From Nocardia mangyaensis (lineage in GTDB: Bacteria > Actinomycetota > Actinomycetes > Mycobacteriales > Mycobacteriaceae): a DNA stretch of 64,000 nt. This document shows, piece by piece, positions 8,458 through 15,938 of the stretch; the first letter of the stretch is position 1; the number at the start of each line of letters is the position of its first letter. The DNA is taken from positions 744,001 through 808,000 of the forward strand of contig NZ_CP018082.1 of the NCBI RefSeq assembly GCF_001886715.1, given 5' to 3'. The notes beneath the pieces are model-generated. The model did no database searches. It was given only the letters and a program-made list of their open reading frames with translations, and was not told the DNA's origin. The position numbers and the translations under genes are program-made.

Positions 8458-10026
8458 CTACAGCGCCACGGCACCGACCCGGGAAGCGAGTTTGCCGAGG
8501 TCGCCGGTGACGAGGTCGCGTCCGGCCTTGATCATCATGTGGCCCACCAGTTCCTGCACCGTGTCCATGTTGCGGACCTGTTGAGGGGCGATGCGCTCCG
8601 CCCGCAACAGCGCGTCAAGGGACATGGTGTGGTCGTCGCGGGCTGCGGCGGCACGCCCCACCTCTACGAAGTACTGGGCGGCGCGGCCGACGGTCGGCAA
8701 CGATCGAGGGTCGAGGCGGTGGGCGAGATCGAGCACTCGTTCCGGTGAGTCTTCTTCCATGGCGACGGTCATGTTCCACAACGCCACGTTGGCCGAGCCG
8801 AAGGAGATGTTGCCGACGATCGTGGTGGGGTCGTCGACGGTCGAGCGGTCGAGCTGTGCCGCGTACTCGGCGGCCTGGGTGAGGTGATCGTGGGGGCTGC
8901 CACCCATGGTGGCGGTGACCAGAGAGGCTTGGAGGTGGAGCATTCCGACTGTTTGTATCTCGGGGGCGGTGGTTGCGTCGGGTCCGACCTGGGCGGCGGT
9001 GTGCACGGCGCAGTCCAGGGCAGCCTTGAGGGACTCGGGTCGGGCGAGAAGTACCTGGCTGCGTACGTAGGCGCCCGAGGCGATGCCTTGTCTGCTGTCG
9101 ATGCGTTTGGCAGCGGATTCGGCTGCTTGCGCGGCTGACCAGGCGACCGCGAAGTAGCCGCGTGCGCGCAGTGCCACCGAGGTCTCGGAAGCGACCTGGG
9201 CCAACGCATCCCACGCGGCGCGGCGGTCTCGGGGCTTTCCGCTGTGGGCTTGGCGGTACAGATCGGTGATCGCCGGTGCCAGCAAGGGGCCGAGTTTCGT
9301 GTATTCGCAGGCCATTTGGAATTTGGTGATGCGTCGGGCGAGCGCGACGAGTTCGCCGATCTCGCGGACCGGCTGATCGTTTCCGATGTTGCCCGCTGCC
9401 CAGAATGCTGTTTCGATGGCGGGCACCGAGGTGTCGAAGTCGTCGGTGGCCGGGCTGCTGCTGGGGAGGATGTCCTCGGTGGTGGCCGAGGCGACGGCCG
9501 CTGCCGCGAGGACGAGCAGCTGTCGACGGTCGACCTCGGTTGCTGCGTTTTGCCGGGGGAGCCGGAACCACAGCAGTTCCTCGGGGATGTGCAGAGCTGT
9601 TGCCCATTGGACCAGCTTGGACATCTTCTCGGGAGCTTCGCGGGACTCGATCCGGCTCAGGGTCGCCTGGGACATGTCGAGCCAGTTCGCGACGTCGAGT
9701 TGGGTGATCGGGGACTTGTGCATGGGGTGGGTGCGGAAGGCGAAGATCACCCGGCCCATGTGCCATGAGGCCAAGGCGTCGCGCATGTGATCGCTGGCCC
9801 AGAACTCGGCGGGCATCCCCGGTGCGCCGACAGCGGGTTCTTCTCGCGCGCAGCTACTGCACGCCGTGCCGGTGTTGAATCGGGACATCCGAGTCCCGCA
9901 CATCGGGCATTCGCGCGCATTGTTGGTCGTCCGCATCATCCGCCCCGCTTCCGCGATCATGGCCGTCCCCAACGGTTTTTCCGACGGTACCACCGGCTCT
10001 ACCCAGCCCATATGCACCTTCTGCAT
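8458..10026 (-). CDS. XRE-family HTH regulator with zinc ribbon and TPR-like region
   Basis: Cytoplasmic regulator. An N-terminal zinc-ribbon-like motif (CPMCGTRM then CSSC) is followed by an HTH domain (QLDVANWLDMSQATLSRIES). The long alpha-helical C-terminal part of TPR-like repeats is typical of actinobacterial XRE regulators that sense small ligands. Starts at 10026, 9960 or 9936 are all possible; the zinc ribbon begins just after the last, so the first 30 residues are doubtful. It diverges from the kinase/radical SAM operon with about 100 bp between them and probably controls that operon and the flavoprotein gene behind it. Confidence 0.75.
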   Translation of the reverse strand: MQKVHMGWVEPVVPSEKPLGTAMIAEAGRMMRTTNNARECPMCGTRMSRFNTGTACSSCAREEPAVGAPGMPAEFWASDHMRDALASWHMGRVIFAFRTHPMHKSPITQLDVANWLDMSQATLSRIESREAPEKMSKLVQWATALHIPEELLWFRLPRQNAATEVDRRQLLVLAAAAVASATTEDILPSSSPATDDFDTSVPAIETAFWAAGNIGNDQPVREIGELVALARRITKFQMACEYTKLGPLLAPAITDLYRQAHSGKPRDRRAAWDALAQVASETSVALRARGYFAVAWSAAQAAESAAKRIDSRQGIASGAYVRSQVLLARPESLKAALDCAVHTAAQVGPDATTAPEIQTVGMLHLQASLVTATMGGSPHDHLTQAAEYAAQLDRSTVDDPTTIVGNISFGSANVALWNMTVAMEEDSPERVLDLAHRLDPRSLPTVGRAAQYFVEVGRAAAARDDHTMSLDALLRAERIAPQQVRNMDTVQELVGHMMIKAGRDLVTGDLGKLASRVGAVAL

Positions 10027-10123
10027 ACACCGGAATTCCCGAGACTCGTTGTGTGTATAGCCAATTCGTGCTCGACGCGGCGATCGTCGGTGTGTCCGAT
10101 ATCAATCCTGCGGAAGGGGCGAC

Positions 10124-10810
10124 ATGGCGCTATCACTGTTGGTGCCGATCCTCGGGCCACCGGCGTCCGGAAAGACAACGCTCACGCTAGCGCTGGGCAA
10201 GAGTCCCGACCGGCACGTGTTCAGATTGCGCGAACACGTGCCGCCCGAGGTGGTCAGGCAGACCGCCAGCCACGGCCCGCGAGACCTCGGCTGGATCGAC
10301 GATGACGTCGTCAATCCGGCGGTGCGCCTGTATCTGAGCACCGTGGCCACGGACTCCCGGATCCACACGGTGCTCCTGGACAACTATCCCGGCACCGGCC
10401 AGCAGGTCGAGGCGCTGCTCGGGATAGCGCGGGAGCTCGCACCTGGCTGTGCCGTCGAGCCGATCGAGCTCGTGCTCGACGCGCCGGCCAGACGCAAGAG
10501 GGCGCGAGCACGTCGAGTCTGCCACCGATGTGAACGCGATCCGGCCGCCGATCCGCGCCTGCCCGCCTCCGCATCGACGTTCGGCGGATGGATCTGCGGG
10601 AATTGTGGCTCACTGCTGCACCCGCGGCGAGGCGACGCTCCGTCACTGTTCGCCGCCCGCACCCGACGCCACGACGACACGGTCGAGGACGTGCGTATCG
10701 CGTTCGACCGCGCGGGCATCCCCACCAACTCCGTCGACGCCGCCGACGACGCCGCGACCCTCGCACGAATCGTCGAGCCCCTGCTCATCGTGAGGAGCAC
10801 CACCGCATGA
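10124..10810 (+). CDS. Adenylate-kinase-like P-loop NTPase with zinc ribbon
   Basis: 228 aa. Walker A GPPASGKT spans residues 11-18, a Walker B-like strand is HTVLLDNYPGTG, and a treble-clef-type zinc site is formed by Cys133, Cys136, Cys158 and Cys161 (CHRC and CGNC). This arrangement is that of zinc-containing adenylate kinases, but the NMP-binding region is divergent, so the substrate may not be AMP. The SD (GGAAGGGG) before ATG 10124 is strong. Its stop overlaps the start of the radical SAM gene (ATGA), so the two are translated together. In context it might activate a small substrate for the radical SAM enzyme; this is inference. Confidence 0.75.
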   Translation: MALSLLVPILGPPASGKTTLTLALGKSPDRHVFRLREHVPPEVVRQTASHGPRDLGWIDDDVVNPAVRLYLSTVATDSRIHTVLLDNYPGTGQQVEALLGIARELAPGCAVEPIELVLDAPARRKRARARRVCHRCERDPAADPRLPASASTFGGWICGNCGSLLHPRRGDAPSLFAARTRRHDDTVEDVRIAFDRAGIPTNSVDAADDAATLARIVEPLLIVRSTTA

Positions 10811-11952
10811 CCAGCACAACCCCTCTGGGAGTCCCGACTTTCCGGCCCGACACCTACGGCCACGCCCGGATGCCGCGCAACGCCGGGCAGCGCGAACCGC
10901 ATCGTGTCGACAAGGTCTCCTATGGCCGGTTCCGCAACGTCTACCTCTACATCACCGAGGCGTGCCAGTTGCGGTGCGAGCACTGCTACATGGGCGAACG
11001 GCTCGAGCGGGCGTTGAAGATGACCCCGCAGCAGATCGTCGACACTCTCACCACCTGGCGGCAGCTCGGTGGCGACAAGCTCACCATCCTCGGTGGTGAG
11101 CCGACTCTGCACCCCTGGTACATCGACGCCATCCGCGCGGCCAGGACCATCGGCTACAGCCACGTCATCACCACCACCAACGCCCAGGCCATCGCCCGCC
11201 GCAAGTTCGCCCAGCTGACACCATCCGACTTCGACTACGTCCAGGTCAGCCTGGACGGCGGCAGCCCCGCCACCCACGACGCGGTCCGCGGCGAGGGCAC
11301 CTTCGACCAGGCGATGCAGACCAGCGCCGAACTGTGCGAGCGCGGGTTCGACACCCGCATCATCTGCACGGTCAACAAAGCCAACGAGGGTGATGTTCTG
11401 CGCCTGCTCGACATCGCCGACGACATCGGCGCGAGTCTGGTCAAGTTCCATGTGTTCTCCACCATCGGCACCGGCCACGGCAATGCCGACATGGCGATGA
11501 ACCCGCTCGAATGGGTCAGCTTCTGCGACCGGCTCGAACAGGTTGCGCCGCAGTACAAGTCACGGGTGTGGTTCCAGCCCACCTACGCCCGCCGGGACCA
11601 GATGGACCGCTATGCCGGAGAGGGCTATCAGGGCTGCATCGGCCGCACGCTCGACCGGATCTCGATCTTCCCCGACGGCCGCTGCTACGTGTGCAGCTAC
11701 CTCTTCGATACCGACACCTACTACGCAAAGATGCGCGACGGCCAGGTCCTGCTCAACCGCGACAGCGAGATCAACGAGTTCGAGCTGTTCACCAAGCCTC
11801 TCGTTGGCAGCGCCTGCGGCGGCTGCAAGGAATCGGCGTGCATGGGTGGCTGCCCGGCCGAGGCGCTGGTCATGGGGGCTTCGTCGTGCTCGGCCTACCC
11901 GGACATCGTGCCGGTCTGCCGACTGTGGAAATCCAGCGCGAAACCCGAATAG
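10807..11952 (+). CDS. Radical SAM/SPASM enzyme
   Basis: 381 aa, cytoplasmic iron-sulfur enzyme. The radical SAM motif CQLRCEHC (Cys53, Cys57, Cys60) binds the [4Fe-4S] cluster that cleaves S-adenosylmethionine. LGGEPTLH is the GGE motif. The C-terminal SPASM-type region has many cysteines (277, 293, 296, 337, 340 and following: CIGR, CYVC, CGGC, CMGGC) for auxiliary clusters. SPASM enzymes mostly modify ribosomal peptides or make cofactors. Start chosen at ATG 10807, overlapping the kinase stop; an open frame further upstream is the shadow of the kinase gene. The cupin-like gene follows after 9 bp. No obvious precursor peptide sits beside it, so the substrate is unknown. Confidence 0.88.
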   Translation: MTSTTPLGVPTFRPDTYGHARMPRNAGQREPHRVDKVSYGRFRNVYLYITEACQLRCEHCYMGERLERALKMTPQQIVDTLTTWRQLGGDKLTILGGEPTLHPWYIDAIRAARTIGYSHVITTTNAQAIARRKFAQLTPSDFDYVQVSLDGGSPATHDAVRGEGTFDQAMQTSAELCERGFDTRIICTVNKANEGDVLRLLDIADDIGASLVKFHVFSTIGTGHGNADMAMNPLEWVSFCDRLEQVAPQYKSRVWFQPTYARRDQMDRYAGEGYQGCIGRTLDRISIFPDGRCYVCSYLFDTDTYYAKMRDGQVLLNRDSEINEFELFTKPLVGSACGGCKESACMGGCPAEALVMGASSCSAYPDIVPVCRLWKSSAKPE

Positions 11953-11961
11953 GAGACACGA

Positions 11962-12615
11962 ATGCACACCATGGAAACCGTCATCGAACCGCTGCGCTCG
12001 CTCGACTGGAACGACGTGGAGGCTGTCGAGTCGGCCACCCGCAAGTCCTTCGAACTGCTCGCCGCCCAGAAGTATCTGCTGCGCCGCGAGTTGGCCACGC
12101 TGCCCGACAACCCCGATCTCGCCGCACTGTGCGAGCACTACGACATTCTCGACAAGATCGTCCTGCACGACGACCTCGAATCCGGGATCCGGTTGCGCCT
12201 GCACATCTTCGGGCCCGGCTACCACGATCGCCCGCACAACCACCGCTGGACCTACGCCAGCCACATCCTGCGTGGCGAATACCGGCACCGGCTCTACGGC
12301 GACGTCGAACTCGATACCGAGATCGACGTTTCGAGCCTGCGCGCGGTGCACGTGCGCCAGGAACGAGTCGGGGCCAGTTACGCGCTGCACCACAGCGCTG
12401 TTCACGCCGTGGTCGCCGAACCCGGCACCGTGTCGCTGGTGCTGCGCGGCCCTGCCATCAAGGACCGATTCCTGGTCATGGACGCCAAGAACGGCAAGTC
12501 CTGGTGGCAATACGGGGCCACGAGGGAATCCCTCGAAGACGCTGCGGAGAAACGTATGTCCCCGCAGCGCCTCGAGGAACTGATCGCCTCGCTCGATGAG
12601 TGGCAGCTCATCTGA
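11962..12615 (+). CDS. Cupin-like metal-binding protein
   Basis: 217 aa. The segment FGPGYHDRPHNHRWTYAS (His88, His92, His94) followed by an HHSAVHAV segment (His143, His144, His148) resembles the two metal-binding motifs of cupin-fold proteins, as in cysteine-dioxygenase-like enzymes. The N-terminal 60 residues are helical. It is third in the apparent operon kinase - radical SAM - cupin, with 9 bp between it and the radical SAM gene. It could be an oxygenase, isomerase or binding partner acting on the same substrate. The family call is by motif only, and no closer homologue is recognised. Confidence 0.65.
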   Translation: MHTMETVIEPLRSLDWNDVEAVESATRKSFELLAAQKYLLRRELATLPDNPDLAALCEHYDILDKIVLHDDLESGIRLRLHIFGPGYHDRPHNHRWTYASHILRGEYRHRLYGDVELDTEIDVSSLRAVHVRQERVGASYALHHSAVHAVVAEPGTVSLVLRGPAIKDRFLVMDAKNGKSWWQYGATRESLEDAAEKRMSPQRLEELIASLDEWQLI

Positions 12616-12629
12616 CGAGGTTCAACGAC

Positions 12630-12666
12630 GGTGGGGACCGGTGAGAGAGAGGTCACGGTCCCCACC
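12630..12666. terminator. Bidirectional terminator hairpin
   Basis: Perfect 11-bp stem GGTGGGGACCG / CGGTCCCCACC around a 15-nt loop, between the convergent cupin-like and Nudix genes. Confidence 0.75.
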
Positions 12667-12674
12667 TTCACCTG

Positions 12675-13121
12675 TCACCAGCCGAACAGCGACAGCGACG
12701 TGCCGGAGGAGATGTGGCCCAGCGCTTCCCGGCAGTAGGGGATCATGTCCGCTGGCAGCGCGTCGGCGGCGAACCACTCCAGCGCATCACACTTGTCGGG
12801 TTCCATGTTCGTCGGTTCGCCCTCCCACTGCCGGACCTGGAAGAAGAACGCGACGCGCCCGCCGGACGAGCTGTTGTGCATGATGTGCGCGAACTCGACG
12901 TCCTCGGGCGCGATCTGCACACCGATCTCCTCGGCGGCTTCACGTCGCAGCGCCTCGACCACCGACTCCTCGGCCTCGAGATGGCCCGAGGGCGGGTGGA
13001 AGGCGCCATCGGCGTACCCGGTGCCAGCTCGCCGGCCGAACAGGATCCTCCCCTGGTCGTCGGTGAGCAGCAGGTGCACATCACCGATGAGGGTGTGCCT
13101 TTCAGTGCTGGCCACAGCCAT
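12675..13121 (-). CDS. Nudix hydrolase
   Basis: 148 aa. The Nudix box runs from Gly46 (SGHLEAEES) to REAAEEIG (residues 60-67), matching Gx5Ex7REUxEExGU, which binds the divalent metal and cleaves nucleoside-diphosphate-linked substrates. FGRRAGTGYADG just before it resembles sanitising or NTP-hydrolysing members, but the substrate cannot be predicted. The SD (GAGAGG) precedes ATG 13121. The gene is convergent with the kinase/radical SAM/cupin operon, and its own promoter region separates it from a small plus-strand gene. Confidence 0.88.
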   Translation of the reverse strand: MAVASTERHTLIGDVHLLLTDDQGRILFGRRAGTGYADGAFHPPSGHLEAEESVVEALRREAAEEIGVQIAPEDVEFAHIMHNSSSGGRVAFFFQVRQWEGEPTNMEPDKCDALEWFAADALPADMIPYCREALGHISSGTSLSLFGW

Positions 13122-13223
13122 TTCTTACCTCTCTCTCGATGCGCTCGACATGAACGCGAGCACGACCATAAGCCATCGGCGGCCCATGTACTACTGGTCC
13201 GCCGTATCGGAATCGGAGACCTC

Positions 13224-13430
13224 ATGTCGCACCAAGTCACCCTCCATCGCAGCGAAGGTCAGCTCCTCGTTGTCCCCAGCCAGACCCCCGAAAACTTCCG
13301 CGCGATCATCACTTTCGGTGCGGCAGCCAGGCACGGCCGTCGCGATGCCCGCCTCCCCGAATACCAGCGAGTCGGCTACCACCGTCAGGACTTCGCGACG
13401 AACTCCGGTCGCCACCATGTCGAGGAGTGA
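13224..13430 (+). CDS. Hypothetical protein, 68 aa
   Basis: Starts at ATG 13224 behind GGAG at good spacing. The product MSHQVTLHRSEGQLLVVPSQ and onward has a sensible composition, and codon third positions are GC-rich as in real genes of this DNA. No family recognised; it is basic and His-rich at the end (SGRHHVEE). A frame on the opposite strand (13191-13466) is the alternative but lacks an obvious ribosome site. It is followed after 1 bp by a 27-codon frame. Confidence 0.45.
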   Translation: MSHQVTLHRSEGQLLVVPSQTPENFRAIITFGAAARHGRRDARLPEYQRVGYHRQDFATNSGRHHVEE

Positions 13431-13431
13431 G

Positions 13432-13515
13432 ATGGACACCACCGATTCGCGGGACTGCGTCCACACCGATATCGGATCATCGGGCTCCCGACATACCTCG
13501 AACTCAGCGCCGTGA
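13432..13515 (+). CDS. Possible 27-residue peptide gene
   Basis: ATG 13432 follows GAGGAG, which also codes for the last residues of the preceding gene, so translational coupling is plausible. The product has one Cys and is rich in Ser, Thr and Asp (MDTTDSRDCVHTD at the start). Its position downstream of a radical SAM/flavoprotein cassette makes a peptide substrate conceivable, but nothing beyond the start signal supports it. Confidence 0.2.
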   Translation: MDTTDSRDCVHTDIGSSGSRHTSNSAP

Positions 13516-13625
13516 TCGCTGACCTCGCATCACGAGGACAGCCGACCCGTGTAGACGAACCAGTCGACAGGGTCTGAGCGGGTAGGTTGTCCGGTTCAAC
13601 GCTGTCGATGCGTGCCATGAGGAGC

Positions 13626-13680
13626 CAACTCGACCCACGGGTTTCCACCAGCCTCACCGCGGTAACCGGGTGTCGAGTTG
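13626..13680. repeat. Long imperfect hairpin
   Basis: CAACTCGAC (13626-13634) pairs perfectly with GTCGAGTTG (13672-13680), and the pairing continues inward imperfectly. It lies after the small plus-strand genes and before the VOC gene, so it may end their transcript. Confidence 0.45.
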
Positions 13681-13713
13681 ATCGCGCCCGCGACCGGTTG
13701 CTTGACGCGGCAG

Positions 13714-13719
13714 TAGCCT
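13714..13719 (+). promoter_or_regulatory. -10 box of a likely leaderless transcript
   Basis: TAGCCT lies exactly 6 nt before ATG 13726, which has no Shine-Dalgarno sequence. Confidence 0.3.
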
Positions 13720-13725
13720 CGCGAC

Positions 13726-14121
13726 ATGACGATCTCGCAGAGCTTCGTGAATATCTGTAGCGACCAACTTTCGACGACGCGAGACTTCTATGTAGATCTA
13801 TTGGGCTTTCAAGTCAGCTTCGACAGCGACTGGTTCGTGCAACTGCGCGCGAACGACTCCGGGGCAACCATCGGCATCATGGCGCGCGACCACGAACTGG
13901 TGCCCGAACAGGCCCGTGGCGCGGCGTCGGGTTCCTACATCACGATTGTGGTCGACGATGTGGAATCGGTCTTCGCGCGGGCTAAAGACCTGTCCGTGCC
14001 CATCGCCGAGGAACCGAAAGATCTGTTCTACGGCCAACGGCGGATGCTGGTCATCGACCCCAACGGTGTCCTGGTCGATGTGTCCAGCCCAACCGCACCA
14101 CCGCCCACCGACCTTGAGTAA
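13726..14121 (+). CDS. VOC family (glyoxalase/bleomycin-resistance type) protein
   Basis: 131 aa with the paired beta-alpha-beta-beta-beta units of the vicinal-oxygen-chelate fold. The first unit includes STTRDFYVDLLGFQV, and the second includes ITIVVDDVESVFARA and ends in the characteristic DPNGVLVDV strand. Members bind a metal and act as dioxygenases, isomerases, or sequestering resistance proteins. The metal ligands are not clear by eye (no His at the usual first position), so it may be a binding protein. It appears to be transcribed alone, probably as a leaderless mRNA, near the right end of the island. Confidence 0.82.
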   Translation: MTISQSFVNICSDQLSTTRDFYVDLLGFQVSFDSDWFVQLRANDSGATIGIMARDHELVPEQARGAASGSYITIVVDDVESVFARAKDLSVPIAEEPKDLFYGQRRMLVIDPNGVLVDVSSPTAPPPTDLE

Positions 14122-14328
14122 CCACTGGCCCGCGGCCTAGTCAATACTGGAATCCTCTGACCTGCGTATTTGGTGCTCATCGTCCAGGCGGTGATGTACC
14201 GATTTCCGTTCAGCAATTCGTCGTACCTGGTGAGCGGCCTGGCGCTCGTTGGCCTCGTCCACTGCTCGGAGTCGATGCTGTGGTGAGCTTTCCGGAGCTC
14301 CGGCGTCTGCTGATAGCGCGTGCTCGTC

Positions 14329-14359
14329 GCCGACGTGCCGACGTGCCGACGTGCCGACG
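14329..14359. repeat. Short tandem repeat, 8-bp unit
   Basis: The unit GCCGACGT occurs three times and is followed by a partial fourth copy. It lies just upstream of the point where the integrase reading frame begins, possibly marking the deletion that removed its N-terminus. Confidence 0.6.
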
Positions 14360-14383
14360 CGCCCGCGACCGGAGCGTGCGTAG

Positions 14384-14659
14384 GCTGCCGGACTGGAAGG
14401 ACTCACACCGCACGAGCTCCGGCACACTGCGGCCTCACTGGCGGTGTCTGAGGGCGCATCGGTGCTGGCGCTACAACGGATGCTGGGACATGACAAGCCG
14501 AGCACCACGCTGGATTTCTACTCGGACCTGTTCGACGATGACCTCGACGACGTGGCCACCAAGCTCGACTCGGCCCGCAAGGGGTTTGCCGCTACTGCGG
14601 ACAAACTGCGTACGGAACAGGCGGAAGGGTCGAACGGTGACGGCAAGAAAGTCGCCTGA
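14384..14659 (+). pseudogene. Truncated tyrosine recombinase (phage integrase) C-terminus
   Basis: In-frame remnant beginning after a stop at 14381. It keeps the C-terminal catalytic residues of tyrosine recombinases: TPHELRHTAAS (His and Arg), MLGHDKPSTT (His) and DFYSDLFDD (the nucleophilic Tyr). The N-terminal DNA-binding domain and the first catalytic Arg region are missing, and the upstream 260 bp hold no matching sequence. An internal ATG at 14444 would not give a working enzyme. Its 3' end is 13 bp from the tRNA-Arg 3' end, the usual place for the integrase of an element inserted there. It is the main evidence, with the direct repeat, for the island. Confidence 0.82.
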
Positions 14660-14672
14660 CCTGCGGAAAGTA

Positions 14673-14748
14673 TGGTGCCCTCGGCAGGATTCGAACCTGC
14701 GACACCCGCTTTAGGAGAGCGGTGCTCTATCCCCTGAGCTACGAAGGC
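14673..14748 (-). tRNA. tRNA-Arg (anticodon CCT)
   Basis: On the minus strand the 76-nt gene starts GCCTTCG and ends CGAGGGCACCA, with CCA encoded. The acceptor stem pairs with one G-U. The anticodon stem CCGCT/AGCGG encloses the loop CTCCTAA, giving anticodon CCT (reads AGG). The T-arm contains GGTTCGAATCC. Its 3' end is the attachment site of the island. Confidence 0.95.
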
Positions 14749-14787
14749 GGGGGACCAGCTGTTCGTGGGGCTCGGCTGGCCGAGGTG

Positions 14788-14793
14788 AGTATA
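14788..14793 (-). promoter_or_regulatory. Probable -10 box of tRNA-Arg
   Basis: TATACT on the minus strand, about 40 bp upstream of the tRNA 5' end. No clear -35 is seen in the G-rich flank. Confidence 0.4.
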
Positions 14794-14990
14794 GCGTGGG
14801 GTGGGGGTTGGGGGCACGGACCGGGTTGGGGGCGACACGGAAGGTGAAATGGGGGTGGGTGTTCGTGCTGGGGGATCGGTGTTCTAGCGTTGGTTGGTTT
14901 CCGCCCCCTGTGGGTGCTCGTGCGAATGATGACGGTTCTGCCTTCTTGTGAGGAGTGCGTGGTCATGGTTGAGCGGCTCGGTGTGCGTCG

Positions 14991-15623
14991 ATGGTGAGGG
15001 CGCTGGTGCTGGCGTTGGCGTTGGGCTTCGGTCTGGTGGGGTGCGCTGTCGACGGCGGGATGGTCGATCCGGATTCGGCGTTGTCGGAGCGCGCCGATCA
15101 GGATGCCGTGGCGCGTACCGCCGCGCTCGAGGGTGCCGACGCGAACACTCAGACCGACATGCTCACCTTCTATCGGTCCATTTGCGCCTTGCAGACCCGC
15201 TACCGTGCCGACCTCCGAACCGACGAACACGAGACCGGTGCGCTCACCCCGGACCGTTACCGCGAGTCGGCGGTCGCGATCCTGGCCACTCGCGCCGCCG
15301 CGGCCGACACCGCGCGCACCGCGGTCGACGGCCTGCCGATCCCGAATGTCCTGGCCGACGAATGGCGTTCCGCCCAGGGCGAATTGGTAGCTCTGTTCGA
15401 CGGCCTCCACCAGGCCGACCACGCCCGCTCCGCCGACATGGCCCGCACCGACTTGGCCGACACCGAGCGGCTCCGCGCGGTCGCCCGAGAACTCCTCTCG
15501 GCCTCTGCCCGCCAGATCGAAACCGAGAACCCCCGCATCCGTTTCATCGCCGAATCCCTCCCCGCCTCCAAACAGGTGCGCCGCGAGATCGCCGAACTCC
15601 CCGAATGTCGATCGCCCAGCTGA
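14991..15623 (+). CDS. Putative lipoprotein, 210 aa
   Basis: The N-terminus MVRALVLALALGFGLVGC is a lipoprotein signal peptide with the lipobox Cys at residue 18, so the protein is predicted to be anchored at the outer face of the membrane. The rest is helical, charged and Ala/Arg/Asp-rich (two or three long helices), with no recognised domain and two further Cys. A 10-codon frame (ATG 14965, MVERLGVRRW) with its own SD ends inside the ATGGTGA start region and may couple translation. It is the first chromosomal gene to the right of the tRNA. Function unknown. Confidence 0.65.
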   Translation: MVRALVLALALGFGLVGCAVDGGMVDPDSALSERADQDAVARTAALEGADANTQTDMLTFYRSICALQTRYRADLRTDEHETGALTPDRYRESAVAILATRAAAADTARTAVDGLPIPNVLADEWRSAQGELVALFDGLHQADHARSADMARTDLADTERLRAVARELLSASARQIETENPRIRFIAESLPASKQVRREIAELPECRSPS

Positions 15624-15656
15624 ACCAGGAGCAGTCGAATCTAGCTGATAGCATCA

Positions 15657-15675
15657 CATAGCGTCGAGCGCTATG
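15657..15675. promoter_or_regulatory. Candidate VapBC operator
   Basis: Perfect 7-bp inverted repeat CATAGCG / CGCTATG around TCGAG, ending 8 bp before the antitoxin GTG. Toxin-antitoxin operons of this class are usually repressed by the antitoxin at such palindromes. Confidence 0.5.
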
Positions 15676-15683
15676 ATGGTGAA

Positions 15684-15938
15684 GTGACCAGGACTATTAC
15701 CCAAGCCGAGCTGCGAAATGGCAGCGCAGGCGTCATGGACGCGCTGGAAGCGGGTGACGACTTCATCATCACTCGCAACGGGCGACCGGTCGGGGAGCTG
15801 CGCCCGATTCAGCCCCAGCGTGATGTGGTGACGTCAGATCTCAAGGCGCGGTTCGCCCGGTTCGCTGGGGCGGCCACCGCCGCTGAGGAACGCGCGGAGA
15901 TCGACGCTGCTTTCGGGGCTGATCGACTCGATGACTGA
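15684..15938 (+). CDS. vapB: Type II antitoxin, Phd/YefM-like (VapB)
   Basis: 84 aa. The N-terminal DNA-binding half shows the Phd/YefM pattern: ITQAELRNGSAGVMDALEAG followed by FIITRNGRPVGELRP. The acidic C-terminal tail is the part that normally wraps the toxin. Start is GTG 15684. Its stop overlaps the toxin start by 8 bp (ATGACTGA), so the pair is translationally coupled. It is predicted to neutralise the PIN toxin and to repress the operon at the palindrome just upstream. Confidence 0.88.
   Translation: MTRTITQAELRNGSAGVMDALEAGDDFIITRNGRPVGELRPIQPQRDVVTSDLKARFARFAGAATAAEERAEIDAAFGADRLDD

Larger units (their letters stand above)
1613..14689. mobile_element. Genomic island integrated at tRNA-Arg(CCT)
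   Basis: The element is bounded by a 17-bp direct repeat (1613-1629 and 14673-14689). The right copy is part of an intact tRNA-Arg gene, and the left copy is a lone displaced tRNA 3' end. A truncated tyrosine integrase ends 13 bp from the right copy, as expected for such elements. The cargo has lower GC in places than the flanks, especially 1850-3800, and is mostly accessory genes. No relaxase, replication or conjugation gene is seen. With the integrase reduced to its C-terminus, the island is probably immobile now. Inference from repeats plus integrase; not tested against an empty site. Confidence 0.72.

Noticed and set aside
13191..13466. 91-codon minus-strand gene
   Set aside because: It overlaps the better-supported plus-strand 68-aa gene and lacks a Shine-Dalgarno; kept only as an alternative.
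14137..14508. Minus-strand 123-codon frame opposite the integrase remnant
   Set aside because: It is antisense to recognisable integrase motifs, and its own product shows no family features.
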